Source of the DNA: Desulfobacterales bacterium
GTDB taxonomy: Bacteria; Desulfobacterota; Desulfobacteria; Desulfobacterales; JAHIVH01
Direction of reading: 5' to 3'
NCBI GenBank assembly: GCA_020056645.1
Contig: JAGVHJ010000440.1
Location: 1-5,648 of the forward strand
Length of the DNA stretch: 5,648 bases
In this document: in pieces, positions 1-5,648 of the stretch
Numbering within the stretch: the first letter of the stretch is position 1
Layout: every line of letters begins with the position of its first letter
Translations under genes and position numbers: made by a program
Notes under the pieces: model-generated
What the model was told of the DNA's origin: nothing
Seen by the model: the letters and a program-made list of their open reading frames with translations, nothing else
The model's database searches: none

Positions 1-1675
1 CGGTCACACCCTCCGAATCGGTGATGTTCACCTTGACGCCCGATGCGTCGGACTTGTGAAGGATCTGGGGAGAGACGATCTTCAGCACCACCGGATAGCC
101 GATCTCTTCCGCAAGGGTCACCGCGTGGACCTCATCCTTGGCGACGGCCATGGGCAGCGTCTTGAATCCATAGCATTTCAAGAGCTCGGACCCTTCCAGC
201 TCATCCAGCGTATCCTTTCCTTCGGCCAGATGGCCATCGATCAATTGTTTGGCCCTTTCCCGGTCAAATGTGAGCGGATACTGGGGAAGAATCTTTCTGT
301 TGAGCCACCGGGTGCCGCGATAGAGAGCCCCCAGGGCCGCCGCCGCGTTTTCAGGAAACGGGTATACCGGAATTTTATTGGTTTGAAGAATTTTGACCCC
401 TTTCGACACATCAACGACCCCCATAAAGCTGCACGAGATGGGTTTTTGAGTGCGCTTGGCGATTTTGACAATCGCTTCGGCGGTTCCCACCGCATCGGTC
501 ATGGACTGGGGTGTCAGAATGATGAGCACCCCATCAACGCTACTGTCGCTAATGACGGTTGCAAGCGTGTTCTCATACCGGTCCTTGGCCGCATCCCCGA
601 TCACGTCGATGGGGTTGTGGAAATTGGCGGTGGGCGGCAGATATCGGTGGAGCTCCTCAATGGTCTCCGGACTCAGTACGGCCAGCTCCAGACCCGAAGT
701 GATGGTCATATCGGTTGCAATGATACCAGGCCCTCCGGCGTTTGTCACGATGGCCACCCGGTTGTTCTGAAGCCGTTTCTTACAGGAAAAGGCTTCGGAA
801 TAATCAAAGAGCTGATTCACCGTTTCACACCGGTAGATGCCCGATTCCGCGAAGATGGCGTCATAAACCGAATCGGAACCGGCCAAAGACCCTGTATGAG
901 AGGCGGCGGCGGCGGCCCCTGCTGCGGAACGACCCGATTTAATGGCCAAGACCGGCGTGTGATCGTCTCCGGAGGTGATCGTTTTCACCTCTTCAATGAA
1001 CTCTTTGGTGTCTCTCTGGAGCTCCTCCATGTAAAGCATGACCACATCGGTCTTGTCATCTTTATGATAATATTTCAAGAGATCGAGCTCATCCACATCG
1101 GCCTTGTTTCCAATGGAGATAAACTTGGAGAACCCGAAGCCTCTGTCCGCGGCGAAATCAAGAACCGTGGTGCATAACGCGCCGCTCTGGGAGATAAATG
1201 AAATATTTCCATAGGCCGGCATGCGGGCCGAAAAACTCGCGTTCAGAGATACCTCGGGGGATGGATTGATCACGCCCAGGCAGTTGGGTCCCACAACCCG
1301 GATATGGGCCTCCTTGCAGATCTCCTTGATCTGGGTTTCGATCATGGCCCCCTCTCCGCCCACCTCCTTGAAACCGGCGGAGATGATGATGATCCCCTTC
1401 ACCCCTTTTTTCACGCACTCCCGGACAGCGGAAAGCGCCACCTTCGGCGGCAGGATGATCATGGCCAGATCAACCGGGTCCGGAATCTCCAAGATGCTCT
1501 TGTAACACTTGACGCTCAGGATGGAATTGGCGCCCGGATTGACTGGGAACAGGGTTCCTGTATAGCCGTTTTGAAGGATATTTGCAAAAATATCGTGCCC
1601 CACCTTCCCTTTTGTTGACGAGGCTCCCAGAACAGCGATCGATTTTGGCGCAAAAATGGCGTCCAGACTCTCCAT
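1..1675 (-). CDS. ADP-forming acetate/acyl-CoA ligase, fused alpha-beta type (3' end off the window)
   Basis: Expected to convert an acyl-CoA (often acetyl-CoA) plus ADP and phosphate to the acid, CoA and ATP in the cytoplasm, or to run in reverse. The reading frame, read on the minus strand, is open from the start codon to the window edge (558 codons). Seen in order: an N-terminal CoA-binding Rossmann segment (IAVLGASS at 13-20, GPNC at 129-132); a succinyl-CoA-ligase-like region with SQSG at 162-165; the HTGSLAG motif with His260, matching the phosphorylated histidine of the alpha part of this family; NAGGPGI at 312-318; NPID at 354-357; and the start of an ATP-grasp domain from about residue 490, with LHKSD (His540) near the edge. 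Fused family members are usually about 700 residues, so roughly 140 are missing here. The second ATG (1675) is chosen because it lies 8 nt from AAGGAG; the in-frame ATG at 1681 lies only 2 nt away. It starts 28 nt after the kinase gene, which suggests co-transcription. The exact acyl substrate cannot be read from the sequence. Confidence 0.93.
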   Translation of the reverse strand, partial: MESLDAIFAPKSIAVLGASSTKGKVGHDIFANILQNGYTGTLFPVNPGANSILSVKCYKSILEIPDPVDLAMIILPPKVALSAVRECVKKGVKGIIIISAGFKEVGGEGAMIETQIKEICKEAHIRVVGPNCLGVINPSPEVSLNASFSARMPAYGNISFISQSGALCTTVLDFAADRGFGFSKFISIGNKADVDELDLLKYYHKDDKTDVVMLYMEELQRDTKEFIEEVKTITSGDDHTPVLAIKSGRSAAGAAAAASHTGSLAGSDSVYDAIFAESGIYRCETVNQLFDYSEAFSCKKRLQNNRVAIVTNAGGPGIIATDMTITSGLELAVLSPETIEELHRYLPPTANFHNPIDVIGDAAKDRYENTLATVISDSSVDGVLIILTPQSMTDAVGTAEAIVKIAKRTQKPISCSFMGVVDVSKGVKILQTNKIPVYPFPENAAAALGALYRGTRWLNRKILPQYPLTFDRERAKQLIDGHLAEGKDTLDELEGSELLKCYGFKTLPMAVAKDEVHAVTLAEEIGYPVVLKIVSPQILHKSDASGVKVNITDSEGVT

Positions 1676-1683
1676 ATCCATCT

Positions 1684-1689
1684 CTCCTT
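1684..1689 (-). promoter_or_regulatory. Shine-Dalgarno AAGGAG for the acyl-CoA synthetase
   Basis: AAGGAG on the minus strand in the short gap after the kinase stop codon. It sits 2 nt before the ATG at 1681 and 8 nt before the ATG at 1675. The latter is the usual spacing and decides the start call. Confidence 0.8.
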
Positions 1690-1703
1690 ATTGAATGTTG
1701 ATC

Positions 1704-3011
1704 CTAATTTTTATTACCATGTATTGAGTGTAACCGTTTAAAACAAAGCGTAAAGGCGGTTCCCTGCCCGACCTCGCTTTCGACATCGATCCTGCTCCCA
1801 TACGATTCCAACAATCGGTGGACGATGGAAAGACCTAACCCCACCCCCTTTTTTTTGGTGGTGAAAAAAGGATCGAAGATCGATTTGAGGTTTTCGGCGG
1901 CGATTCCGCACCCATTATCGCTCACGCCGATGCGGAGTTCATTCGATGACACAGCCTCCATTTTCACCGTGATCTCACCCGAATGGCCGATGGCTTGAGC
2001 CGCATTCATCAGCAGGTTCCATATCACCTGGTGCAGGTGTCCCTGATCTATTTCGATGAATGCATCCGGAAAAAAAATCCGCTTCAGGGAGATCTTCTCT
2101 TTCAGGCCAGGCTCGTTCTCAAAAAGATCGAGAATCTCCGCCAACGCCTTGTCCACCCTCAAGGGGACGGGATTTCCAGCCTTGGGCCGTGCAAACATCA
2201 AAAAATCGTTCAAGAGCGCGCTCAACCGGTCCGCCTCGCGGAGGGCGATTTTCATGAGCCGGTTGGTGTCCGGATGATAGTGCGCATCATCCTTCATGAG
2301 CTGAATAGCCCCCGATAGGGAGGCCAGCGGATTCTTGATTTCATGGGCCAGCCCCGCAGCCATCTCCCCCACGGCAGCCATTTTTTCCACCCGTTTGATG
2401 TGATCCTCCATGTCGTGCAACTCTTTTCGAGCCTTGATGATTTCGATGGCGAGCAGACTGCTCAGGATCGCCACGGCGAAACAGCAAATCATGGTAAAAA
2501 GAATTTTATAAAATACGATGCTCCATACGAATTCCGCAGCGAGAAGCTCTCCTTCAAATCCCAGCGGGTGGATGATGCCATAATATTCGAGATCGATCAG
2601 AATGCCATACTCGACGCTGCATACGGATGCCATGACCAGACTGCCCTGCTTCAAAAGCAGCATGCTCGTATAAATAATTATAACGAAATAGAGAAACTGA
2701 AAAAAGCTGTAGAATCCTCCTGTCAGATAGATGATTCCTGAAACGAGAAACGTATCGATAACAATCTGAAGATAACTGATTGCGACGTGCCCCCTTCTTC
2801 CCTTGAGGCGCACGAGGGCAACGGCGTAGAGGAATGACAAAAGCAATAGAGTGAAAACACTCCACAATAAAATCGAGAATTTAATTTTGTATGAAATCTC
2901 ATGATCGATCTGAAATAGCACGATCGCCACGATCAGGGGCAGCGCCACCAGGAGCCGGATCAAGATCAGCCATTTGATTCTGCCCCGCAATTCTTGGACA
3001 TATTTTTCCAT
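1704..3011 (-). CDS. pilS: PilS-like membrane sensor histidine kinase without a PAS domain
   Basis: Two-component sensor kinase, 435 aa from the chosen start. About six hydrophobic segments occupy residues 14-34, 45-67, 76-97, 103-120, 123-146 and 161-192, an arrangement like PilS. A short charged linker (193-215) leads into HisKA with the H-box HEIKNP, phospho-acceptor His223. The HATPase domain follows: N-box with Asn332/Asn336 (NLLMNAA), G1 box DNGCG at 365-369, F-box FDPFFTTK at 379-386 and G2 box GVGLGLS from 389. All catalytic boxes are intact. PilS of Pseudomonas is about 530 aa and has a PAS domain before HisKA; here the membrane part joins HisKA almost directly, which accounts for the shorter length. 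The start is ATG 3011, 13 nt after the pilC stop, with only a weak ribosome binding site, so translational coupling to pilC is likely. An upstream in-frame ATG at 3077 would overlap pilC by over 50 nt and is disfavoured. The PilS name rests on topology and the pilC neighbour; no PilR follows, so the partner regulator is unknown. Confidence 0.9.
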   Translation of the reverse strand: MEKYVQELRGRIKWLILIRLLVALPLIVAIVLFQIDHEISYKIKFSILLWSVFTLLLLSFLYAVALVRLKGRRGHVAISYLQIVIDTFLVSGIIYLTGGFYSFFQFLYFVIIIYTSMLLLKQGSLVMASVCSVEYGILIDLEYYGIIHPLGFEGELLAAEFVWSIVFYKILFTMICCFAVAILSSLLAIEIIKARKELHDMEDHIKRVEKMAAVGEMAAGLAHEIKNPLASLSGAIQLMKDDAHYHPDTNRLMKIALREADRLSALLNDFLMFARPKAGNPVPLRVDKALAEILDLFENEPGLKEKISLKRIFFPDAFIEIDQGHLHQVIWNLLMNAAQAIGHSGEITVKMEAVSSNELRIGVSDNGCGIAAENLKSIFDPFFTTKKKGVGLGLSIVHRLLESYGSRIDVESEVGQGTAFTLCFKRLHSIHGNKN

Positions 3012-3024
3012 TATATCGCCACGA

Positions 3025-4236
3025 TCAGCCGCCGACGGCGCCAGCCATTTTAAATATGGGAAGATACATGGAAACAACGAGCCCGCCGATCACCACCCCC
3101 AGAAAGACAAGCATGAATGGTTCGATCATGGCGGTCAAATTTTCCACAGCCTGGTCCACCTCTTCATCGTAAAACTCCCCGATCTTTCCAAGCATGGTAT
3201 CAAGAGCGCCTGTGGATTCGCCCACGGCGATCATGGAGCATACCATGGAGGGAAACACACGGCTTTCTTCCAGGGGTTCCGCCATGGTCCTGCCTTCCGA
3301 AATGGCGGCCCGGACTTTGTATATGGCTTTTTCAATGGTCTTGTTGCCGGAGGTTTTCGCCACGATATCAAGGGCGTCAAGGATGGAGACCCCGCTCGCC
3401 ATCATGGTTCCCATGGTGGTCGTGAATTTGGCCACCGCCACTTTTCTTAAAAGAATTCCGAACACCGGCGATTTCAATATCAGGTCGTCAAAGAGCTCCT
3501 GGCCTTTGGGGGTCTTCAGAAACCGCTTGAAGAAAAAAATGAAGAGCCCCAGACCGACGATGATGTAGAGGATATTTCCCTTGATGAAATTGCTTGCGGC
3601 CACCACCGCTTTTGTCATGCCGGGAAGATCGCTTCCAAGGCCCGTGAACATGTCCTGGAACACGGGAATGACAAAAACAAGAATGACGGAAACGACCACC
3701 AGGGCGATGATGAGGGTGATCACGGGGTAGGTCATCGCCCCCTTGACCTGGGCTTTCAATTTGGATGCTTTTTCCATATAAGAAGAGAGCCGCCTGAGAA
3801 TGGTATCGAGAATACCGCCTGCCTCGCCAGCAGCGATCATGTTTACGAAGAGTTCGTCAAACTGTTCTGGGAATTTTTTCAACGCATCGGCGAATGTCTC
3901 TCCGCTTTCCACCGACTCCTTTATCGTTTTGATCTTTTTCTTGAAGGCTGGATTCTCCTGCTGGGAGTGGAGAATATCCAGGCACTGAATAATGGGAAGA
4001 CCGGCGTCGATCATGGTGGAAAATTGCCTACAGAAGATGATCACGTCCTTTTCGGTCACCTTTGGTTGAAACATGCTGATATTTTCAAAAAGATCCTTGG
4101 GCTTTTTCTTGATTTTAACGGGTGTGATCTTTTGCCGGTAGAGGGTGGCCTTGACCGCGCTTTCATCAGGCGCATCCATCTCTCCTTTCCGGACTTCGTT
4201 CTTTTTGTTTTTTCCTTCCCATAGATAGATTGGCAT
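3025..4236 (-). CDS. pilC: Type IV pilus inner-membrane platform protein PilC (T2SS F family)
   Basis: Integral inner-membrane protein that forms the platform of the type IV pilus machine and couples the cytoplasmic ATPases (PilB for extension, PilT for retraction) to pilin assembly. Length is 403 aa, normal for PilC/GspF. The N-terminal cytoplasmic part begins MPIYLWEGKN, typical of PilC. Two repeated T2SSF domains are seen at about 69-191 and 271-393. Each carries the same internal motif: GEAGGILDTIL at 137-147 and GESTGALDTML at 339-349, a clear duplication signature. Membrane segments are predicted at about 171-193, 220-237 and 371-395. The start has a very strong Shine-Dalgarno (TAAGGAGG) 4 nt upstream. 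The kinase gene follows after 13 nt. The ATPase genes pilB and pilT, often just upstream of pilC in related loci, are absent; a radical SAM gene is there instead. A GspF role in type II secretion is a formal alternative, but the PilS-type neighbour favours pili. Confidence 0.95.
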   Translation of the reverse strand: MPIYLWEGKNKKNEVRKGEMDAPDESAVKATLYRQKITPVKIKKKPKDLFENISMFQPKVTEKDVIIFCRQFSTMIDAGLPIIQCLDILHSQQENPAFKKKIKTIKESVESGETFADALKKFPEQFDELFVNMIAAGEAGGILDTILRRLSSYMEKASKLKAQVKGAMTYPVITLIIALVVVSVILVFVIPVFQDMFTGLGSDLPGMTKAVVAASNFIKGNILYIIVGLGLFIFFFKRFLKTPKGQELFDDLILKSPVFGILLRKVAVAKFTTTMGTMMASGVSILDALDIVAKTSGNKTIEKAIYKVRAAISEGRTMAEPLEESRVFPSMVCSMIAVGESTGALDTMLGKIGEFYDEEVDQAVENLTAMIEPFMLVFLGVVIGGLVVSMYLPIFKMAGAVGG

Positions 4237-4240
4237 AGAT

Positions 4241-4248
4241 CCTCCTTA
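4241..4248 (-). promoter_or_regulatory. Strong Shine-Dalgarno TAAGGAGG for pilC
   Basis: TAAGGAGG on the minus strand, 4 nt before the pilC ATG at 4236. It is close to the full anti-16S complement, although the spacing is on the short side. The kinase start downstream has no comparable site, so pilC probably sets the translation level of the pair. Confidence 0.8.
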
Positions 4249-4266
4249 AAGAGTGGCTTTCATCTG

Positions 4267-4296
4267 GTCAACCGTCCGGCTTGAAGCCGGGTTGAC
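4267..4296. repeat. 30-nt compound palindrome upstream of pilC
   Basis: An inner palindrome CCGGCTT-G-AAGCCGG (4276-4290) is flanked by outer arms GTCAAC (4267-4272) and GTTGAC (4291-4296), with a 3-nt CGT bulge on the left side only. It would fold into a strong GC-rich hairpin in RNA from either strand. It lies 18 nt upstream of the pilC Shine-Dalgarno and 71 nt after the radical SAM stop codon. No run of U follows it in either direction, so it is not a standard intrinsic terminator. It could be an operator, an mRNA-processing or stabilising hairpin, or a leader structure; the sequence does not decide between these. The rest of the 131-nt gap (4237-4367) shows no convincing promoter. Confidence 0.6.
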
Positions 4297-4367
4297 ATTG
4301 GCAGGACGCATGTTATTTGGGTACGCGTGTTTTTTCTTTCAACTGCTTTCGTGGTTTGTGATCTTTT

Positions 4368-5339
4368 TCACACACCTGTCGCCTGGCCTTTGATAGCCAG
4401 AAACTCACCCCTTGGCATATGGATTTTCTCGATCAATTCCCGGTCAAGAAGCGTGCAAATATGCTGCCAAAGAAACGCTTCCTCCATACCAAGGCTCCGT
4501 GACAGATCCTCAAGGGTCGATGGCCGGCGGCGGAGGGTTGCAAAAATTCGCTGATGGAGATCGGACTCGTCCGGCTGGCCGATTTTGGAGTGAAAGGCCG
4601 ATGGGATTATTTCCGACCCCATGAGGAAACCGGTAAGCTCCCTGAGCCGGGCCGGAGAGGCCGGTGTCACCCAGGATTCGGTTCCAGGACGGTCCAGGGT
4701 GTTCAATTGGACCTTGTCCGCATGAACTCTTCCGATATGAGTTTTAATTTGGAAAAACTCGCGTTCCGAATCATTTACTTCCGGAATGATGAAACATTCG
4801 ATCCAGAGGGCATGTTTCCGGTCCTCCCCCATCTTGACCAAGCCTTCGATGATGGAAGGGAAATCAAGTCTGGGATGGGGCCTGTTGACCGTTTTAAACG
4901 TATCCGCGCACCCGGCGTCAATGGATGCGATGATCAGATCGGCCTCCACGACCGCCTCCCTAACCTGGGGCTGGTCAAAAAGGGTTCCATTGGTCAAGAG
5001 GCAAACCGCGTACTCCGGATATTCGGATTTGAGAAACCGGATCACCTCCCCGATTTCCTCATGGAGAGTAGGCTCGCCGGAGCCTGAAAAGGTGATGTAG
5101 TCCAAAACCGGTCTGGTTTTTAAAAAATCCCGCACCTCCCGGATCACCGCATCTGTCTCAACATAGGCCTCTCTTTTGGTTGTCAGATGGGTGGTTTTTC
5201 CGCATTCGCAATAGACGCAGTCGAGGGTGCAAGTTTTATGGGGCAACAGATCGATCCCAAGCGACAATCCCAGACGCCTTGAGGGAACAGGACCGAAAAT
5301 ATAACGATACCCTTTTTGCAAACTTTCTTTTGTTTTCAT
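4368..5339 (-). CDS. Radical SAM protein (COG0731-like) with C-terminal winged-helix-like tail
   Basis: Radical SAM enzyme of unknown substrate, 323 aa from ATG 5339. After the family-typical FGPVPSRRLG opening (15-24) comes the iron-sulfur motif C37-x3-C41-x2-C44, with a further cysteine at 46. FSGSGEPT (84-91) is the SAM-binding glycine motif, and LLTNGTLF (114-121) and ASIDAG (138-143) fit successive strands of the partial TIM barrel. Residues about 261-318 are separate in character: two short helices, a likely recognition helix (LWQHICTLLDREL) and a basic hairpin look like a winged helix. The family is loosely related to wyosine-synthesis TYW1-like proteins, but no tRNA-modification role is shown here. 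An in-frame TTG at 5405 has GGAGG 13 nt upstream and would add 22 residues; those codons are AT-rich (ATA, AGA, repeated TTG and AAA) unlike the body of the gene, and there is no recognisable domain in them, so ATG 5339 is preferred, though it lacks a clear ribosome binding site. pilC follows after 131 nt. Confidence 0.87.
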   Translation of the reverse strand: MKTKESLQKGYRYIFGPVPSRRLGLSLGIDLLPHKTCTLDCVYCECGKTTHLTTKREAYVETDAVIREVRDFLKTRPVLDYITFSGSGEPTLHEEIGEVIRFLKSEYPEYAVCLLTNGTLFDQPQVREAVVEADLIIASIDAGCADTFKTVNRPHPRLDFPSIIEGLVKMGEDRKHALWIECFIIPEVNDSEREFFQIKTHIGRVHADKVQLNTLDRPGTESWVTPASPARLRELTGFLMGSEIIPSAFHSKIGQPDESDLHQRIFATLRRRPSTLEDLSRSLGMEEAFLWQHICTLLDRELIEKIHMPRGEFLAIKGQATGV

Positions 5340-5493
5340 GATTTCAATTCTATAAGCCGTGTTATTTTTTGGTATTTTTTTATCATACAAATCACTATAC
5401 AACAATACTATTTACAAACCTCCACTATTTTTCATCCCGCACATCGCCACCCGAGAAGATAAGTAACTATTCAGTATGGCCTTGCTTTAGTGG

Positions 5494-5509
5494 CAAAAAG
5501 GCCCTTTTG
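5494..5509. repeat. 16-bp near-perfect palindrome (possible operator)
   Basis: CAAAAAGG facing CCCTTTTG with no spacer and one mismatched pair (5499/5504). It lies about 155 nt upstream of the radical SAM ATG. Its left half, within GGCAAAAAGGCC (5492-5503), resembles the GCAAAAAGCC arm at 5612-5621, so it may belong to the same repeat family as the larger inverted repeat beside it. An operator is an alternative reading. Confidence 0.4.
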
Positions 5510-5521
5510 GGAAGTGACATT

Positions 5522-5642
5522 TATTTTTTTTCGGATGAGATATTCGAAGGCTTTTTGCGCTAAAACGGGCAAACGGTTTGAGGCCTTTAGACCTTTGTTT
5601 TCGCCAGTTCAGCAAAAAGCCAAGAAGCTCCCGAAAAAAATA
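5522..5642. repeat. ~121-bp element bounded by imperfect inverted repeats
   Basis: The left arm (5522-5558) reads TATTTTTTTTCGG, then GAG, TTC and finally GGCTTTTTGC. The reverse complement of the right arm (5612-5642) reads TATTTTTTTCGG, GAG, TTC, GGCTTTTTGC in the same order with small insertions and deletions. The innermost 10 bp (5549-5558 and 5612-5621) are a perfect match, 53 nt apart. The interior holds another palindrome, CAAACGGTTTG (5570-5580), and a weaker one at 5581-5594. This layout fits a miniature inverted-repeat element, a dispersed extragenic repeat, or a long RNA hairpin. No transposase and no clear target-site duplication are visible, and the right boundary is only 6 nt from the window edge. 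Confidence 0.5.
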
Positions 5643-5648
5643 GAGAAC

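Larger units (their letters stand above)
5406..5648. other. Intergenic region, AT-rich, no gene seen
   Basis: No open frame here has a credible start, ribosome binding site or recognisable protein. The region is rich in A- and T-tracts and carries several nested inverted repeats (listed separately). GGAGG on the minus strand at 5419-5423 is the only ribosome-binding-like site. The promoter for the radical SAM gene presumably lies in this region or in the AT-rich 5340-5405 stretch, but no -35/-10 pair is good enough to call. Confidence 0.6.

Noticed and set aside
56..1177. Long plus-strand open frame of 373 codons
   Set aside because: It lies wholly antisense to the acyl-CoA synthetase, whose motifs are unmistakable, and its translation shows no recognisable domain. 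It is a shadow of the real gene.
3012..3077. Upstream ATG at 3077 as the kinase start
   Set aside because: It would overlap the end of pilC by 53 nt, the added residues are a frame-shifted reading of PilC's C-terminus, and the ATG at 3011 sits naturally after the pilC stop.
4292..4313. Plus-strand TTGACA with a possible -10 near 4312
   Set aside because: The -35 is perfect, but it is part of the palindrome arm, the -10 candidates (TTATTT or TATTTG) are poor with short spacing, and no plus-strand gene follows.
4301..4315. TTGGCAGGACGCATG as a sigma54 promoter
   Set aside because: The GG and GC elements are 6 nt apart instead of the required 10.
4353..4376. Imperfect 9-bp hairpin spanning the radical SAM stop codon, considered as a terminator
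   Set aside because: The stem has a mismatch, is AT-rich, includes the stop codon and has no U-run after it on the minus-strand transcript.
5467..5520. Minus-strand 17-codon open frame starting at ATG 5520
   Set aside because: No ribosome binding site precedes it, and it overlaps the palindrome at 5494-5509, so its sequence is explained by the repeat.
5369..5563. Plus-strand 64-codon open frame crossing the intergenic region
   Set aside because: It overlaps the radical SAM leader and the repeat region, has low-complexity aromatic-rich content and no recognisable protein features.

Overview
The window carries four protein-coding genes, all on the minus strand. In transcription order they run from right to left: a radical SAM protein (5339 to 4368), a type IV pilus inner-membrane platform protein PilC (4236 to 3025), a PilS-like membrane sensor histidine kinase (3011 to 1704), and the first ~558 codons of an ADP-forming acyl-CoA synthetase (from 1675 off the left edge). 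The gaps are 131, 13 and 28 nt. The last three genes therefore look like one operon, with the radical SAM gene either leading it or standing as a separate unit ahead of it. No tRNA, rRNA, CRISPR array, transposase or integrase gene is visible.

The organism is bacterial. The base composition looks moderate (near half G+C, by eye). A pilC-pilS pair of the kind found in Geobacter-like and other former delta-proteobacterial pilus loci, together with a fused ADP-forming acyl-CoA synthetase, suggests a Desulfobacterota-type anaerobe such as a sulfate reducer or syntroph. This assignment is inference from protein style and gene content, not from a marker gene.

Region 1-1703: partial ADP-forming acyl-CoA synthetase with a strong Shine-Dalgarno and two in-frame ATGs. 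It would interconvert an acyl-CoA plus ADP and phosphate with the free acid, CoA and ATP. Region 1704-4236: pilC and a histidine kinase of the PilS type. The kinase has six predicted membrane segments but no PAS domain, and no response regulator follows it. The ATPase genes pilB/pilT and the regulator pilR, usual partners elsewhere, are not in the window. Region 4237-4367: intergenic, with a 30-nt compound palindrome just upstream of the pilC ribosome binding site. Region 4368-5339: radical SAM protein with a CxxxCxxC cluster motif, a fourth nearby cysteine, and a C-terminal tail that looks like a winged helix. Region 5340-5648: AT-rich and non-coding as far as can be seen, containing nested inverted repeats that resemble a small non-autonomous or dispersed repeat element, or a structured RNA.

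The genes do not form an obvious single pathway. PilC and PilS belong to the pilus system, while the synthetase is energy metabolism and the radical SAM enzyme is of unknown specificity. The points most worth following up are the inverted-repeat region at 5492-5642, the detached pilC-pilS pair, and the radical SAM/winged-helix fusion.
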